A DNA stretch of 64,000 bases from Thermococcus stetteri (GCF_017873335.1 NZ_JAGGKB010000002.1:62001-126000), one strand, 5' to 3'. Shown: positions 39,155-48,980, numbered from the stretch's first letter. Notes: generated from the letters alone by a model not told the origin. A program made the numbers and translations.

Positions 39155-39271
39155 TCTAAAGTATGGTATGGTTTTTGGGCTTTAAAAAAAGATTGCTTTC
39201 CTCATTGAGCGTCAATCTACCAAGCACCGTACCTCGCACTGAAGGGCGAGGCTTGTTAAAAAAAAGAAAAA

Positions 39272-39946
39272 GTCAAACGGGTGCCTCCTCATGCTGTGGC
39301 TCGTCCCGCGCATCTTCCAGATGATGAGAGAGCGCTTCAGCTCTCCGTCTATCTCATCGAGGTCGAGCCTTATTATGCCGTCGACGCCGTGCTCGACACC
39401 TGGGCCACCGAAGCCCCTCTCACCGACGCTTATCTGGCTGACGAAGATGCTCGTGACTCCGAGGCCGGCTAAGACCCTCTTGAGCTGCATCACGATGCTC
39501 CTTGCCATAGCTGGCTTGTTGATGTAGAGGGTCGTAACTGAATCGACGACCAGCCTCTTTGCCCCTATGTCCTTAACGGCGCTCCTCACGACGTCTATGA
39601 ACTCCCTGAGGTCTGTAAGGTCGTGGACTATGTACTTCTCGTACTCCTTGCTCTTGCCGATTCCGGCTGTGAAGGCATCCACCATCGCGAACAATCCCTC
39701 TTCCTCGTACTTTCTGACGTCCCAGTCGAACTGGGCCATGTTCTGCCTGACCTGAACCGGGTGCTCTTCCAAAGCTACGTAGATTCCAGGCTCACCCATC
39801 TGGAGGCCGTTCCAGAGGAACTGCTGGCTGAAGATTGACTTACCCGTTCCGGGCCCGCCGCTAAGGAGGACTACGTTCCTCTCGGGTATTCCACCGTGGA
39901 GTATCTCGTCCATGCCCGGGATGCCGGTCTTCACCCTCCTGATCAT
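39272..39946 (-). pseudogene. KaiC/RadA-like single-domain ATPase gene, 5' fragment
   Basis: 225 codons of a KaiC-type ATPase. Walker A GGPGTGKS is at 30-37, Walker B in [13 protein letters not shown], and the C-terminal part reads [18 protein letters not shown]. Restored with the 3' piece at 37720-37791 it would have 248 residues. ATG 39946 follows GAGGTGGTC. As it stands the frame runs into the element and ends at 39212 with an unrelated tail. Such proteins are RecA-fold regulators of unknown role in Thermococcales, usually paired with the COG1318 gene that lies downstream. The N-terminal domain might still fold and hydrolyse ATP. Confidence 0.88.
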
Positions 39947-40030
39947 CGTGACCACCTCTTAAACTCACCTTTAGTTACCATTACCTCTGTGTGCGGAAGG
40001 TCTTAAAAAGATTACGTCTTGTAAGAAAAG

Positions 40031-40540
40031 TCAGCGCTTCCTCCTGAGGAACTCCCCGATGTCCGTGACGTTCAGGATGAACTTGTTCCTGCTCCCTGGA
40101 TTTATTCTGCCGATCCCAAGGATTATCCCGTTTTCATCGTAGATCACGAGCTTTTTGGTGCCCTGCCAGTTATAGGAGCGCACGCCGCTCTTCGGTACGT
40201 CCTTTCCGGTCGTGAAGAGGAAGCCCGCCTTAGGACTCAAAACTGCATAGTTCTTCTGGACGTCCACGAAGTAGAAGAACTCGACGTTTGGGTAGAACTT
40301 CTCGACGAGGTTCTTGTCAACCTTTATCGTACCGACGAAGGTTCCGTAGGCGTAAGGCCTCATCTTGAGCCCCTCAATCTCCTTCCACACCCTTTCGTTA
40401 ACTGCGTAAACGTCCCGGAACTTACCCTCGACAACGGCAAAGAAGTGGTGCCTAAGTTCGCCGTACTTTTCTGCCTCGCGGAGAATGAGGTCGTACTCCC
40501 ATGATGATGCACGCCGGTACCGGAGTTCTTTCTGGATCAT
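40031..40540 (-). CDS. Nip7 homologue, PUA-domain RNA-binding protein
   Basis: 169 residues. The C-terminal PUA domain is recognisable ([17 protein letters not shown], then [13 protein letters not shown] and DIGEFLRRK), matching eukaryotic Nip7 and its archaeal relatives. Nip7 takes part in ribosome biogenesis and binds U/A-rich RNA. It sits after Elp3 and a YkgJ-type gene, all on one strand. Confidence 0.85.
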   Translation of the reverse strand: MIQKELRYRRASSWEYDLILREAEKYGELRHHFFAVVEGKFRDVYAVNERVWKEIEGLKMRPYAYGTFVGTIKVDKNLVEKFYPNVEFFYFVDVQKNYAVLSPKAGFLFTTGKDVPKSGVRSYNWQGTKKLVIYDENGIILGIGRINPGSRNKFILNVTDIGEFLRRKR

Positions 40541-40578
40541 CGAAGAAAATTAGGGAAGTAGTTTAAAAACGTGAGCGT

Positions 40579-41088
40579 TCACAGCCTCTCAAGAAGCTTA
40601 GCAAATCCGTCCATATCTGTCTCTTCCAGCTCCCGCTCAAATTCCAGCCCGAGCTCCGCTATCTCCTTCGGCGTTATTGTCGTCTCCGGATCTTCTGCGT
40701 TTACTCCAGGACAGCTCTCGTCATAGTAAAGCCAGAGCTTTTCGCCATTGTACTCAAACGGCTTCTCCCCTTCAACGCCGAGGGGTTTCCTCGACACCAT
40801 GAAGGGATAGATTCTGCAGATTAAGGGTCTGGCCTTGTGAATCGTGCATTTTCCGGTTTCAGGGTCGTGGAAGACACAGCCGAGGTCCCATTCCCTAACG
40901 GAGAGCACGAAGCGGATTTTCTCGCCTTCGATGGAGAAGGTCACGAAGTCCCGAGGGTCTTTTCCGGTCTCTGCTATTCTCTCGATGTCTTTCAGCGTCA
41001 GGTAAACGTGCCTCCCCCTGCAACAGTCGAGGCAGTAGAGACAGCGGAAGCCAACCGGCTCGGTGAAGGGTCTAGGTTTGAAGCGCAT
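40579..41088 (-). CDS. YkgJ-family cysteine-cluster protein
   Basis: 169 residues. The N-terminal cluster reads CLYCLDCC, and later Cys appear in DLGCVFHDPETGKCTIH and PLICRIYPF. This is the metal-binding (Zn or Fe-S) pattern of the YkgJ/UPF0153 family, of unknown function. GAGGTGG precedes the ATG, 10 bp after elp3. Confidence 0.85.
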   Translation of the reverse strand: MRFKPRPFTEPVGFRCLYCLDCCRGRHVYLTLKDIERIAETGKDPRDFVTFSIEGEKIRFVLSVREWDLGCVFHDPETGKCTIHKARPLICRIYPFMVSRKPLGVEGEKPFEYNGEKLWLYYDESCPGVNAEDPETTITPKEIAELGLEFERELEETDMDGFAKLLERL

Positions 41089-41097
41089 GCTACCACC

Positions 41098-42882
41098 TCA
41101 GGTGTTCAGGTGCGCATCGAACTCTCTGCTCTTTTTGTACTCAGCGTAGCCCTTGTCAAGCCTCTTTGCAACGTAGGGCCCATTCTTTCTGTAGCCGAAC
41201 TTCCTGTAGTATTCTCTCACACCAACGCCGCTGATGACGAGCATCTTCTTTACGTCGAACTCCTCGCGGGCAATCCTCTCTGCTTCTGCTAAGAGCTCCC
41301 TTCCGTAGCCCCTGTGCTGCCACTCGTACTTCGGCTTTCCACCGATGGGCACGAGCGGGCCGTAGACGTGGAGCTCCCTCACTATTGCAGACGGACAGCA
41401 GTTTATCTCCTTCCTGTGGGCTTTCTCGCTCGGGATTCTGAGGCGGATGAAGCCTATCAGGATGTCGTTTTTAACGTCTTCGAAGCTGAGGAATATTTCT
41501 CTGCCTCCAGCGGCGTCGTAGTCCTCGCGGAGGAGTTTTATGTGCTCGACCTCGGGCTGGACTCCGAACTTTTGCATCATGTGGCCGACTTCCCTAAAGC
41601 GTATCTCCCTCGGCCTTATTCCCCTCTTTATCAGCTCGTTGAACACGAGCTGGCCGAGGTTTGAGTGCGTGACTCCCGCGACGATGAGCTTCGCCGGAAT
41701 GTCCCTCTGTATCCTCATGACGCGAACCCACTTCGGGAAGAGCTTGTAGGCCTCAACGAGAAGCTCAACGGCCTCCTCCGTCGTGTAGGGCCTGTACTTC
41801 CCAGCCTTGTACCAGGCGTAGAGAGGAGCGTCGGCAGTAACGAGCGTTGGGTATATCTTCAGCATGTCCGGGCGGAAGCGAGCGTCCTCGAATATCTTCC
41901 TGAAGGTGTACAGATCCCTCTCGAAGTTGCTCCCCGGAAGGCCGGGCATTATGTGGTAGTTTATCTTCAATCCAGCGTCCCTCAAAAGCTGGGTGGCCTT
42001 GATTATTTCCTCGACGCCGTGGCCCCTCTTCGTCCTCTCGTGGATGAAGTTAAACACCGTCTGGACCCCAAGCTCAACCCTTGTAGTCCCCAGTTTGAGC
42101 ATCCTGTCTATCTGCCTCTCAAAGGCCCAGTCAGGGCGAGTCTCTATGGTTAAACCAACCATTCTCACCTTGGCCTTCTCGTTCTTACTCTGCTCGTCCT
42201 CGAGGTAGTAGTAGGGCTTCCTGTGGGTCAGCTCCCACGCTTTTTTGAACTCTGGGTCTTCTTCGAAAACAGACTTGTCTCCCTTAACTATGAGTCTCAC
42301 AAGCTTCTCCTCAAGGTTCTCTATGTCTTTGAAGTACGGAAAGTCGTTCATGGCCTTGAAGGCGCACTTTACGTACCACTCCTGGTAATCGAGGTCAACC
42401 GCTGGAAAGGTCCCGCCCTGGATTATGACCTCCACCTTGTCGACGTCGTGGCCGATGTCGGTGAGCTGCTTTAGCCTGCGCATCATGATGATGTAGGGAT
42501 GATAGGCGCTCTGGACTGCCCTAAGCGCCGAAGGTTCCTTTCCGGTGTAGCTCTGGGGTGAGCCAACAGAAGGCCCTCCCGGGCAGTAGATGCACCTGCC
42601 ATGTGGGCAGGGGAAGGGCTTGGTCATCATGGCCACGACGGCAACTCCGCTGATCGTTCTCGTCGGCTTCCTCTTGAGGAGGTCTCTGAAGCGGTCTCGC
42701 TCCTCCTCCGGGATCGCCTTCAGAATGTCCGAATTGCCCGGAATCTTCGAAAGGTGGTATTTCCGCGATACGATGATCTTGTATCGGTTAAGCTCGTCTC
42801 TATCCTTTATCTCGCCCGCCAACACGGCTCTCGCTATCTCCTCGACGGCTCTCCTGAAGTTCGCATCCTTGGTCTCGCCCAT
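41098..42882 (-). CDS. elp3: Elp3 tRNA uridine-34 modification enzyme
   Basis: About 594 residues. A radical-SAM domain with the cluster motif CPHGRCIYCPGG at about residues 95-107 is followed by a GNAT acetyltransferase domain (YGRELLAEAERIAREEFDV and VREYYRKFGYRKNGPYV). Elp3 makes carboxymethyl-type modifications at U34 of tRNA. Archaeal Elp3 acts without the Elongator subunits. ATG 42882 follows AGAGGTGTTGGT; the frame extends to 42900. Confidence 0.95.
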   Translation of the reverse strand: MGETKDANFRRAVEEIARAVLAGEIKDRDELNRYKIIVSRKYHLSKIPGNSDILKAIPEEERDRFRDLLKRKPTRTISGVAVVAMMTKPFPCPHGRCIYCPGGPSVGSPQSYTGKEPSALRAVQSAYHPYIIMMRRLKQLTDIGHDVDKVEVIIQGGTFPAVDLDYQEWYVKCAFKAMNDFPYFKDIENLEEKLVRLIVKGDKSVFEEDPEFKKAWELTHRKPYYYLEDEQSKNEKAKVRMVGLTIETRPDWAFERQIDRMLKLGTTRVELGVQTVFNFIHERTKRGHGVEEIIKATQLLRDAGLKINYHIMPGLPGSNFERDLYTFRKIFEDARFRPDMLKIYPTLVTADAPLYAWYKAGKYRPYTTEEAVELLVEAYKLFPKWVRVMRIQRDIPAKLIVAGVTHSNLGQLVFNELIKRGIRPREIRFREVGHMMQKFGVQPEVEHIKLLREDYDAAGGREIFLSFEDVKNDILIGFIRLRIPSEKAHRKEINCCPSAIVRELHVYGPLVPIGGKPKYEWQHRGYGRELLAEAERIAREEFDVKKMLVISGVGVREYYRKFGYRKNGPYVAKRLDKGYAEYKKSREFDAHLNT

Positions 42883-42974
42883 ACCAACACCTCTCGGCAC
42901 TACTTGAAGGGCGGTTTTAAAAGGGTTTGCTGGACATCCTTAGTTAGTGAATAATTCCATAGGATGGTGAAAAC

Positions 42975-43730
42975 ATGGCCAAGCGGGATGAACTAGTCTC
43001 TTTCCTCGATGAGTACCTAAATATATCAGCCTACCCCGACAAGTCGAGCAACGGCCTGCAGGTCGAGGGGAAGGAAGAGGTTGAGAGAATAGCTTTTACT
43101 GTTGACACAACGCTAAGAACCATAGAACGCGCCGCTAAAGCCGGAGCGGACATGATGATAGTCCACCACGGTATGATCTGGGGCGGAATAAACTATGTAA
43201 CCGGGTTGCACTACAAGCGCCTGAAGGCCATCATAGAGAACGGCCTGAACCTCTACGTCGCTCACCTTCCGCTCGATGCCCATCCTGAGGTTGGAAACAA
43301 CGTGGAACTGCTCAGACTTCTGGATTTGGAGCCAAAGGGGCCTTTTGGGGAGTACAAGGGGCTGACCATCGGTTTCTGGGGTGAGTTTGAAGAGCCGCAG
43401 CCGATAGAGAAAATCGCCCAGATTGTAGCTGAGAAGCTCGATACAACGGTTAGAACCTACGAGTTCGGGAAGAGGGAAATAAAGACTGTCGGAGCTATCA
43501 GCGGGGCCGGGGCATTCGCCCTTGAGGAAGCCTGGAGGAAGGGCATAGACCTTCTCATAACCGGCGAGTTCGGGCACGCGGACTATTTAACGGCCATCGA
43601 TTTACCGCAGAGCGTCCTCGTAGCGGGCCACTACAAGACCGAGACACTCGGCGTTAAAGCCCTGATGCCCGTAGTTAAAGAGAAGTTCGACGTTGATGTG
43701 TTCTTCATAGACGAGCCGACGGGGCTTTGA
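42975..43730 (+). CDS. Nif3-like dinuclear metal centre protein
   Basis: 251 residues. The metal-ligand blocks are MIVHHGMIWGG (His-His), VAHLPLDAHPEVGNN (His, Asp, His) and, near the C-terminus, VAGHYKTETLGVKAL (His, Glu). The family is ubiquitous (GTP cyclohydrolase-type misnomer), with unclear function. GGATGGTGA precedes the ATG. The gene is divergent from elp3. Confidence 0.9.
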   Translation: MAKRDELVSFLDEYLNISAYPDKSSNGLQVEGKEEVERIAFTVDTTLRTIERAAKAGADMMIVHHGMIWGGINYVTGLHYKRLKAIIENGLNLYVAHLPLDAHPEVGNNVELLRLLDLEPKGPFGEYKGLTIGFWGEFEEPQPIEKIAQIVAEKLDTTVRTYEFGKREIKTVGAISGAGAFALEEAWRKGIDLLITGEFGHADYLTAIDLPQSVLVAGHYKTETLGVKALMPVVKEKFDVDVFFIDEPTGL

Positions 43731-43812
43731 GTTTTCTTTATCCTCGTGCGTAACAACCTACACAAAAGAGTTAATAAGGGCGCAGAAATAACTTACTCGG
43801 AGGGAGTACATT

Positions 43813-44274
43813 ATGAACAAGGCGCTGGTCATCATGGCAATCATTACGATAGCACTCGTTGTTTATGCCTTTGAGACTGCTCAGCTTCCGCCTGCCAGTA
43901 TAGAGTACACTGAGGTCTTTTACGTGGACAATCAGAGTGTGACATTCATTACCCAGGACGGCTTTGGACTCTTCACTATGAAGATTAACCCCGACGTGGA
44001 TAATTTCGAGCTTAAGATTGAGTTCCCGGAGGGCACTACTTATCTCGTCCGCTACGGTTCGGAGCAGTTTAGGGGCGAGACCACATTCAAGATAAAAGTC
44101 CGCAAAGGAGATTCTCCTCAGGAAGTTTACGTCCACTTCCAGCTGCCGGAGGAGCTGACCAAGAAGGTGATCTACGAGGGAGCCACTCCTGAAATCAGGA
44201 TAATTGGCGAGAAAGCTCCCTTCTGGCACAGCGAAGATGTTATCTACATCAAATACCGCAAAGAAAAGAAATGA
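43813..44274 (+). CDS. Membrane-anchored exported protein of unknown function
   Basis: 153 residues. One N-terminal helix (VIMAIITIALVVYAF) is followed by an extracellular beta-rich region (KTFFVDN-like turn segments, PDVDNFELKIEFPEG, VYVHFQLPEEL). No Cys and no known motif. GGAGGGAG precedes the ATG and the mRNA seems monocistronic. Confidence 0.7.
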   Translation: MNKALVIMAIITIALVVYAFETAQLPPASIEYTEVFYVDNQSVTFITQDGFGLFTMKINPDVDNFELKIEFPEGTTYLVRYGSEQFRGETTFKIKVRKGDSPQEVYVHFQLPEELTKKVIYEGATPEIRIIGEKAPFWHSEDVIYIKYRKEKK

Positions 44275-44612
44275 AGGACTTCCTTCTCTTTTATCAATTT
44301 GAGCTTTATCCCGATCTCTTCTGCGTACACTTTAATCCAACCGGGCTTTTGGGGCATTGACGTCACTATCCACACCTCTGGAAAACCTGCCCTGTGGGCC
44401 TTGACAACGTCGTAGAGGAGCCTCTGAGGGAACCACTTGAAGGAAGCCTCAAGCTCGATGGCAAGAATTTTCTCCTCCCCGTTGAGTATCGCGATATCTA
44501 TCCTCGTGCCGTCTGGAGTTCTATACTCGGGAACGGCTTGAAAGCCAAGTTCTTCCGAAAGCTCGATGATTTGCCTAGTTAGGGTTTTGACTTTGATTCT
44601 ACCACTCTCCAA
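44244..44612 (-). CDS. Small PD-(D/E)xK-nuclease-like protein
   Basis: 122 residues. An acidic set, D39 in RTPDGTRIDIAIL and E53/E55 in ILAIELEAS, has the spacing of PD-(D/E)xK nucleases, although the usual Lys is replaced by Glu or Ser. A following helix with YDVVKAHRAGFPEV resembles the fold's second helix. No toxin or restriction partner lies nearby. It overlaps the convergent upstream gene by 31 bp. The assignment is tentative. Confidence 0.5.
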   Translation of the reverse strand: MESGRIKVKTLTRQIIELSEELGFQAVPEYRTPDGTRIDIAILNGEEKILAIELEASFKWFPQRLLYDVVKAHRAGFPEVWIVTSMPQKPGWIKVYAEEIGIKLKLIKEKEVLHFFSLRYLM

Positions 44613-44637
44613 ATTGTGGAGACGAAAAGGAAAGGCT

Positions 44638-47382
44638 TCAGCCGAGCATCTTCTTTACTTCCTCAATCGCTTCCTCAGCCTTGAGCGGGTTCTTTATCCT
44701 GCCCTGCGCTAACTCTTTCCTTCCGCCGCCACCGCCGCCGGCGACGCTCGTTACCACCTTCGCCAGGTCGCCGGCCTTGAGGTCGAGCTCATCGCCGACT
44801 GCAACCACGAAGTGGCCTTCCCTCGTTATCAGCACGATGACGCGGTCCCCCTTCCTGAGCCTGTTTGCCGCTTCCCTGAGGTCGTCTATTGTCCCCTCAA
44901 CAACAGCTCCAATGAACTCGACGTTGCCGACCTTCTCGACCTTCTCCTGGAGCTCGTAGACGAGCAGCTTGGCCAGCTCCTTCCTCAGCTTCTCGACTTC
45001 CTTCCTGGCCTCCTTCCATTCCCTGAAGAACCTCTCCGCGGTCTCTGGAACCTTCTCAGGCGGGACGCGGAAGACTTCCGCCGTCCTCTTGAGGAGCCTC
45101 TCGGTTTCCTGCATCCAGTTCACGGCCGCCTCCCCGGCCGCGAAGATTATCCTCTCAACGCCGTCCTGGATTCTCTCAGTCCTGAGGATCTTTATCGGGC
45201 CTATTAGACCAGTGTTCGGCAGGTGGGTTCCACCGCAGGCCTGGACGTCCCAGTCCTCTATCTTGAGAACCCTGATGACCCTTCCTGGAACGACACCGCC
45301 CTGGTACAGGCGGAAGCCGTACTTCATCTCGGCCTCAGTCCGCGGGAGCCACTCCCACGTAACCTTCCTGTTCTCCATTACGACCCTGTTCGCGAGCCTC
45401 TCTATCTCCCTGAGCTCCTCCTCGCTTATCCTCTTGTAGTGGCTGATGTCGAGCCTGGCCCAGTCGGTGCTGAGCTGTGAGCCGGCCTGCCAGACGTGCT
45501 TTCCGAGAACGCGAACGAGGGCCCCCATGAGGACGTGGGTTCCCGTGTGGTGGCGCATGTGCTGTATTCTCCTGTCCCAGTCGAGCCTTCCGTGGACTTC
45601 AGCTCCTTCCTTGAAGAGCTCCGGCCTCTCGACCTTGTGGAGTATGACCTTTCCAACCTTCTGGACGTTCGTGACCTTGACCTCTTGGCCTTCAACTTCC
45701 AGAACGCCGGTGTCGTAGGGCTGGCCGCCGCCCTCTGGATAGAAGGCCGTCTGGTCGAGGACGACCCAGTCGTCTATGACCTTAAGGACTTTCGCGTCGA
45801 ACTCCTTCATGAAGGGATCCTCGTAGTAGAGCGTCCTCGTGTCTGGTAAGTCCTTAACCAGTTCGAAGTCGACGACGTACTCCCCGGCCTCTTCCTTTCC
45901 GGCCTGCTTCTCGGCCTCCTTGGCGACGAGGGTGTAGAAGTTGTCCGGGATGTGGACCTTTATTCCCTCCTTCTCGGCTACCTCGGCGACTATCTCTGGG
46001 GTAAGACCGTGGCTTTCGTAGAAGAGGATGAGCTTCTCAAGCGGGAGCTCGTTGATGCCCTTCTTCTTGAGCTTGCTTATCTCGCGCTTGACGAGGTCGC
46101 TTCCGCGCTTCAGGGTCTCGGCGTAGCGCTTCTCCTCGACGTTGATTATGTCGAGGATGACGTCCTCCATCTCCTTGAACTCCAGGAAGGTCGGTGAGAG
46201 CTCCTTTATGTGCATGGCAACGATTTCAGAGAGCGGAACCTCGAGGCCGAGTTCCCTTAGGTGCCTTATGCTCTTCCTTATGAGGAGCCTCGCGAGGTAG
46301 CCGGCCTTCACGTTCGAGGGAATGACTCCGTCGGCGAGCATGAACGTTAACGCCTTTGTGTGGTCGGCTATGGCGTAGATGAGCTCGTACGGGCGGACGA
46401 GCCTCTCGAGCTCCTCGACGCTTATGCCGACGCGCTTCGCCACCTGCTCCCTCAGATAGCGCAGGTCTCCCATGTCCTCGATGTCGAACATTCCAGCCAG
46501 GCGGGAGTTCTCCATGAGTATTCTCTCGTCTATCTTTTCAACTCCGGCCATCTTCTTGAGCGGCTCGACGACGTAGCCGAGGACAGCGTCGTAGGCCGTT
46601 GGAGTGCCGTGGCTCATCCAGACGAGCCTCTCAAGGCCGTAGCCGGTATCGACTACCTTCGTCTCCATCGGGACGTAGAAGTCGCCCTTTATCTCGACCA
46701 CCTGGCTCGGGTCGGCGTTGGCGGGGGCCTTCTTGTACTGCATGAAGACGAGCGTTGCCACCTCAAGGCCGCGGTAGAGAACCTCGAATGCCGGTCCGGC
46801 GTTTCCACCGCCTGCCCAGGGGTTCTCCTTGAAGGTTATGTCCTCGGGCTTCATCTTCAGCTCCTTGGTGAAGAACTCGAAGGCCAGCTCCACCGTCTCG
46901 TCCATCCAGTATATCGGCTTGCCCGGATAGTTGAAGGCGTGGTGGGCCATCATCTCGAATATAGTGAAGTGCCTTCCGGTTATTCCGACGTTGTCTATGT
47001 CGGTGAAGCGGATCGAGGGCTGGCTTATCGTGAGCGGGTTCGCCGGCGGGTCGGCTTCGCCGCTTATGACCCAGGGCTGGAAGTCCATGATTGAAGCTCC
47101 GACGAGTAGCACATCGTCCCTCCAGCGGGGAAGGACCGGGTAGCGCTTGACCCTGCCGTGTCCCTTCTTCTCGAAGAAGCTCAGGAACTTCTCGCGCATT
47201 TCGTCGAGGGTGTACTTCTTCGGGATTCCAGGCTTTCCTATGAACTGGTACTCGTCGCACGGCGGGTCTCCGCAGGTCTCTCTGTCCGGATCAAGAGTCC
47301 AAAAGTACTTACCGCACTTCGGGCACTTTTTCCTTATCCAGCCCTCCTCTTTGAACATTCTCGTGGTCATATCCATGCTCAT
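44638..47382 (-). CDS. alaS: Alanyl-tRNA synthetase (archaeal type)
   Basis: About 914 residues. An archaeal N-terminal zinc segment ([13 protein letters not shown]) precedes the class II core with [19 protein letters not shown] and GYGLERLVW. The editing domain has HHTGTH and [12 protein letters not shown]. The C-terminal C-Ala domain ends in [15 protein letters not shown]. It attaches Ala to tRNA(Ala) and edits Ser/Gly errors. ATG 47382 follows GAGGTGAT. An upstream TATA-like CCTTAATTAAC is present. Confidence 0.97.
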   Translation of the reverse strand: MSMDMTTRMFKEEGWIRKKCPKCGKYFWTLDPDRETCGDPPCDEYQFIGKPGIPKKYTLDEMREKFLSFFEKKGHGRVKRYPVLPRWRDDVLLVGASIMDFQPWVISGEADPPANPLTISQPSIRFTDIDNVGITGRHFTIFEMMAHHAFNYPGKPIYWMDETVELAFEFFTKELKMKPEDITFKENPWAGGGNAGPAFEVLYRGLEVATLVFMQYKKAPANADPSQVVEIKGDFYVPMETKVVDTGYGLERLVWMSHGTPTAYDAVLGYVVEPLKKMAGVEKIDERILMENSRLAGMFDIEDMGDLRYLREQVAKRVGISVEELERLVRPYELIYAIADHTKALTFMLADGVIPSNVKAGYLARLLIRKSIRHLRELGLEVPLSEIVAMHIKELSPTFLEFKEMEDVILDIINVEEKRYAETLKRGSDLVKREISKLKKKGINELPLEKLILFYESHGLTPEIVAEVAEKEGIKVHIPDNFYTLVAKEAEKQAGKEEAGEYVVDFELVKDLPDTRTLYYEDPFMKEFDAKVLKVIDDWVVLDQTAFYPEGGGQPYDTGVLEVEGQEVKVTNVQKVGKVILHKVERPELFKEGAEVHGRLDWDRRIQHMRHHTGTHVLMGALVRVLGKHVWQAGSQLSTDWARLDISHYKRISEEELREIERLANRVVMENRKVTWEWLPRTEAEMKYGFRLYQGGVVPGRVIRVLKIEDWDVQACGGTHLPNTGLIGPIKILRTERIQDGVERIIFAAGEAAVNWMQETERLLKRTAEVFRVPPEKVPETAERFFREWKEARKEVEKLRKELAKLLVYELQEKVEKVGNVEFIGAVVEGTIDDLREAANRLRKGDRVIVLITREGHFVVAVGDELDLKAGDLAKVVTSVAGGGGGGRKELAQGRIKNPLKAEEAIEEVKKMLG

Positions 47383-47565
47383 AACAATCACCTCTTTAAG
47401 CTGAACCTAAAAAAGTAGGGAGAGTTAATTAAGGTTTCCGTTCCACTTACCTCAGTGACTGGTTACGTTGATTTCTTTTAAGAGCCCTCGGTTAACTGAA
47501 CAGCCTATATGCCCAAAACAATATAGCACGGAATCAATCCCATCTTTACACTAGGCGAATGGTAT

Positions 47566-47874
47566 GTGCTAAAAAGACTGACCTTTATGTACATGGCCCT
47601 CGTAGTAGTGGCCTTCATGGTCGGGCTGGGAATCATTGAAGCCTATGCCGCAACAGAGGGAAAACAGTATATACCCGGATGGCTTAGGTATGGGGATGGG
47701 TCGGGATTGTGACTGTGGCGGTTCTAGGACTTTATGCCTTCGTGAGCTGGAGCTCTCCGCTCTCTCCTGTACTCATAGTTGCTGTGGCGCTCTCCCTCCT
47801 AGCCATGAACAGCAGGCTGGAGAGAAGACTCGAGCTTAGAAGAAAGCGGCTTTATGTCAAAAATATCGGTGAAC
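47566..47874 (+). pseudogene. Decayed small membrane-protein gene
   Basis: In the roughly 490-bp gap between alaS and the next gene, one frame from GTG 47566 encodes LTFMYMALVVVAFMVGLGII then EAYAATEGKQYIPGWLRYG. It stops at 47710, while another frame continues as WVGIVTVAVLGLYAFVSW and SPVLIVAVALSLLAMNSRLE. A base is missing near the G run at 47692-47695 if they were once one protein. The tail reads on into the convergent gene. This looks like a truncated, frameshifted multi-helix membrane protein. Apart from TATA-like elements near 47513-47525, the rest of the gap shows nothing. Confidence 0.5.
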
Positions 47875-48153
47875 TCATTCAGAGACGTCTACGTCTTCGA
47901 ACTCCTCTTCGTCAACGAGAACGAAGGGGACACCGAACTTCTTGAGAAGTTCGAGGAGATACTTCTCCCTTTTCTTCATCAGATCGAGTTTGTGCTTCAG
48001 GCTGGTATTCTCTATTGCGAGGCTGTTTGCTTCGTCCACCTTGAGGCGGAGCTGCATCTTCAGTTCGTTTATCTGCTCCTCCAGCTCAACTATTGAGCGT
48101 TCGAGCCTCTCTATCTCTTCCAAGTACTCTCTGCAGAGTTTCCTTTTTATCAT
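47875..48153 (-). CDS. Small coiled-coil protein of unknown function
   Basis: 92 residues. One long heptad coiled coil (LEEIERLERSIVELEEQINE) is followed by KHKLDLMKKREKYLLELLKK and an acidic tail VDEEEFEDVDVSE. No other domain. The start has a GGGGAGAGGGTA site. The gene is convergent with the decayed membrane gene. Confidence 0.6.
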   Translation of the reverse strand: MIKRKLCREYLEEIERLERSIVELEEQINELKMQLRLKVDEANSLAIENTSLKHKLDLMKKREKYLLELLKKFGVPFVLVDEEEFEDVDVSE

Positions 48154-48331
48154 TACCCTCTCCCCGTGTGAGGTTTTACACTCTTATATTTGTGCTCCTG
48201 ATTTTAACATTTCCCGTTCATGAAGTTGGAGGCTCATGATACAACCTCGAAGTATAAAAATGTCTGTGAGTGAAATTGATTAAACTTGACACAAATGAGT
48301 GGAAAATGGCCTGGTTGGGTAATCTTTTTAA

Positions 48332-48360
48332 GCAGAAGGTCGCTAAAAAACGACATCTGC
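48332..48360. promoter_or_regulatory. Inverted repeat at the promoter of the secreted Tyr-rich protein gene
   Basis: GCAGAAGGTCG and CGACATCTGC form a near-perfect inverted repeat around CTAAAAAA. It begins at the end of the TATA box ATCTTTTTAAGC (48321-48332), and transcription would start near 48351. It is either an operator or a leader hairpin. Confidence 0.4.
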
Positions 48361-48382
48361 TCCAAATCGGGTGGTGTTTAAA

Positions 48383-48934
48383 ATGGGCCGCACCCTCAAA
48401 AAGCTCGAGGTTTTGGTCACTCTGGTTCTCTTTTTAACAGCCTTCTCAGCGAGCTTTCAGCAAGTAAGCGCCACCAGCCTGAGCACCGACTACTACCAGT
48501 TCAGGCACGCGGCCACCTACAACTTCGACGTCCGCTTTTACGGAAGGCCCGTCTACTTCCCCTACTGGGCTCAGGAGCACGTCTGGGACAGGCACGTCCT
48601 CGGCTACGATATGGATGACGTCTACGAGACCACGTTCTATCCCCTCGGCCAATATGTGAAGGGGAGACACCTCCCTGAGACCATGGATGGCTACGACGTC
48701 GTTTACCTCATTGAAGATGCCATAGAGTACGGCCGCGCCTACTTCTACGGCGACAGGGTGGTCATACTCTACTACCTCCCCTACTACCAGTACAGGAACT
48801 ACGGCATCAGCATGATGAAGGTCGTCCTCGAGAAGGAGTACTACTACGGTTACACATACTACAACGTCATAACCGCCTACCCGCTTTATGGTCCAGATGT
48901 TGCCGTTTACGAGGATCACCACTGGGCTAATTGA
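48383..48934 (+). CDS. Small secreted Tyr/His-rich protein of unknown function
   Basis: About 183 residues. A basic N-terminus and a hydrophobic segment (VLVTLVLFLTAFSASF) end in a likely cleavage site near SATS. The mature part is very rich in Tyr with several His (QEHVWDRHVLGYDMDD, KGRHLPETMDG, YEDHHWAN), and ends in a strand VITAYPLYGPDVAVY. The Val-Ile-Thr-Ala-Tyr-Pro strand and conserved-looking His-Arg-His recall the BECR ribonuclease fold, but no similarity can be proven by eye. No Cys. ATG 48383 follows GGTGGTG. It has its own promoter. Confidence 0.7.
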   Translation: MGRTLKKLEVLVTLVLFLTAFSASFQQVSATSLSTDYYQFRHAATYNFDVRFYGRPVYFPYWAQEHVWDRHVLGYDMDDVYETTFYPLGQYVKGRHLPETMDGYDVVYLIEDAIEYGRAYFYGDRVVILYYLPYYQYRNYGISMMKVVLEKEYYYGYTYYNVITAYPLYGPDVAVYEDHHWAN

Positions 48935-48980
48935 GATCAAGCTTTTCTCATTTTCTCCTTGAGCGCAAATCTGAATAAAA

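Larger units (their letters stand above)
37792..39271 (-). mobile_element. IS200/IS605-type element carrying tnpB only
   Basis: 1480 bp. The left end at 39271 begins after TTTGAC of the target gene and has the stem GGGCGAGGC near 39245. The right end at 37792 finishes GGAGGTCAG and holds the stem CCCCGCC-GTG-AAGGGCGAGG with GTTTTAACCCCTCGCCA. There is no target duplication and no tnpA, so it is a tnpB-only derivative that would need a transposase in trans. The same ends occur at 16593-16995. Confidence 0.9.

Noticed and set aside
46360-47094. 244-codon plus-strand frame within alaS
   Set aside because: Antisense shadow of the AlaRS gene; low-complexity, no start signals.
48293-48379. 28-codon frame starting ATGAGTGG before the secreted protein gene
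   Set aside because: No ribosome-binding site, overlaps the TATA box and inverted repeat of the next gene.
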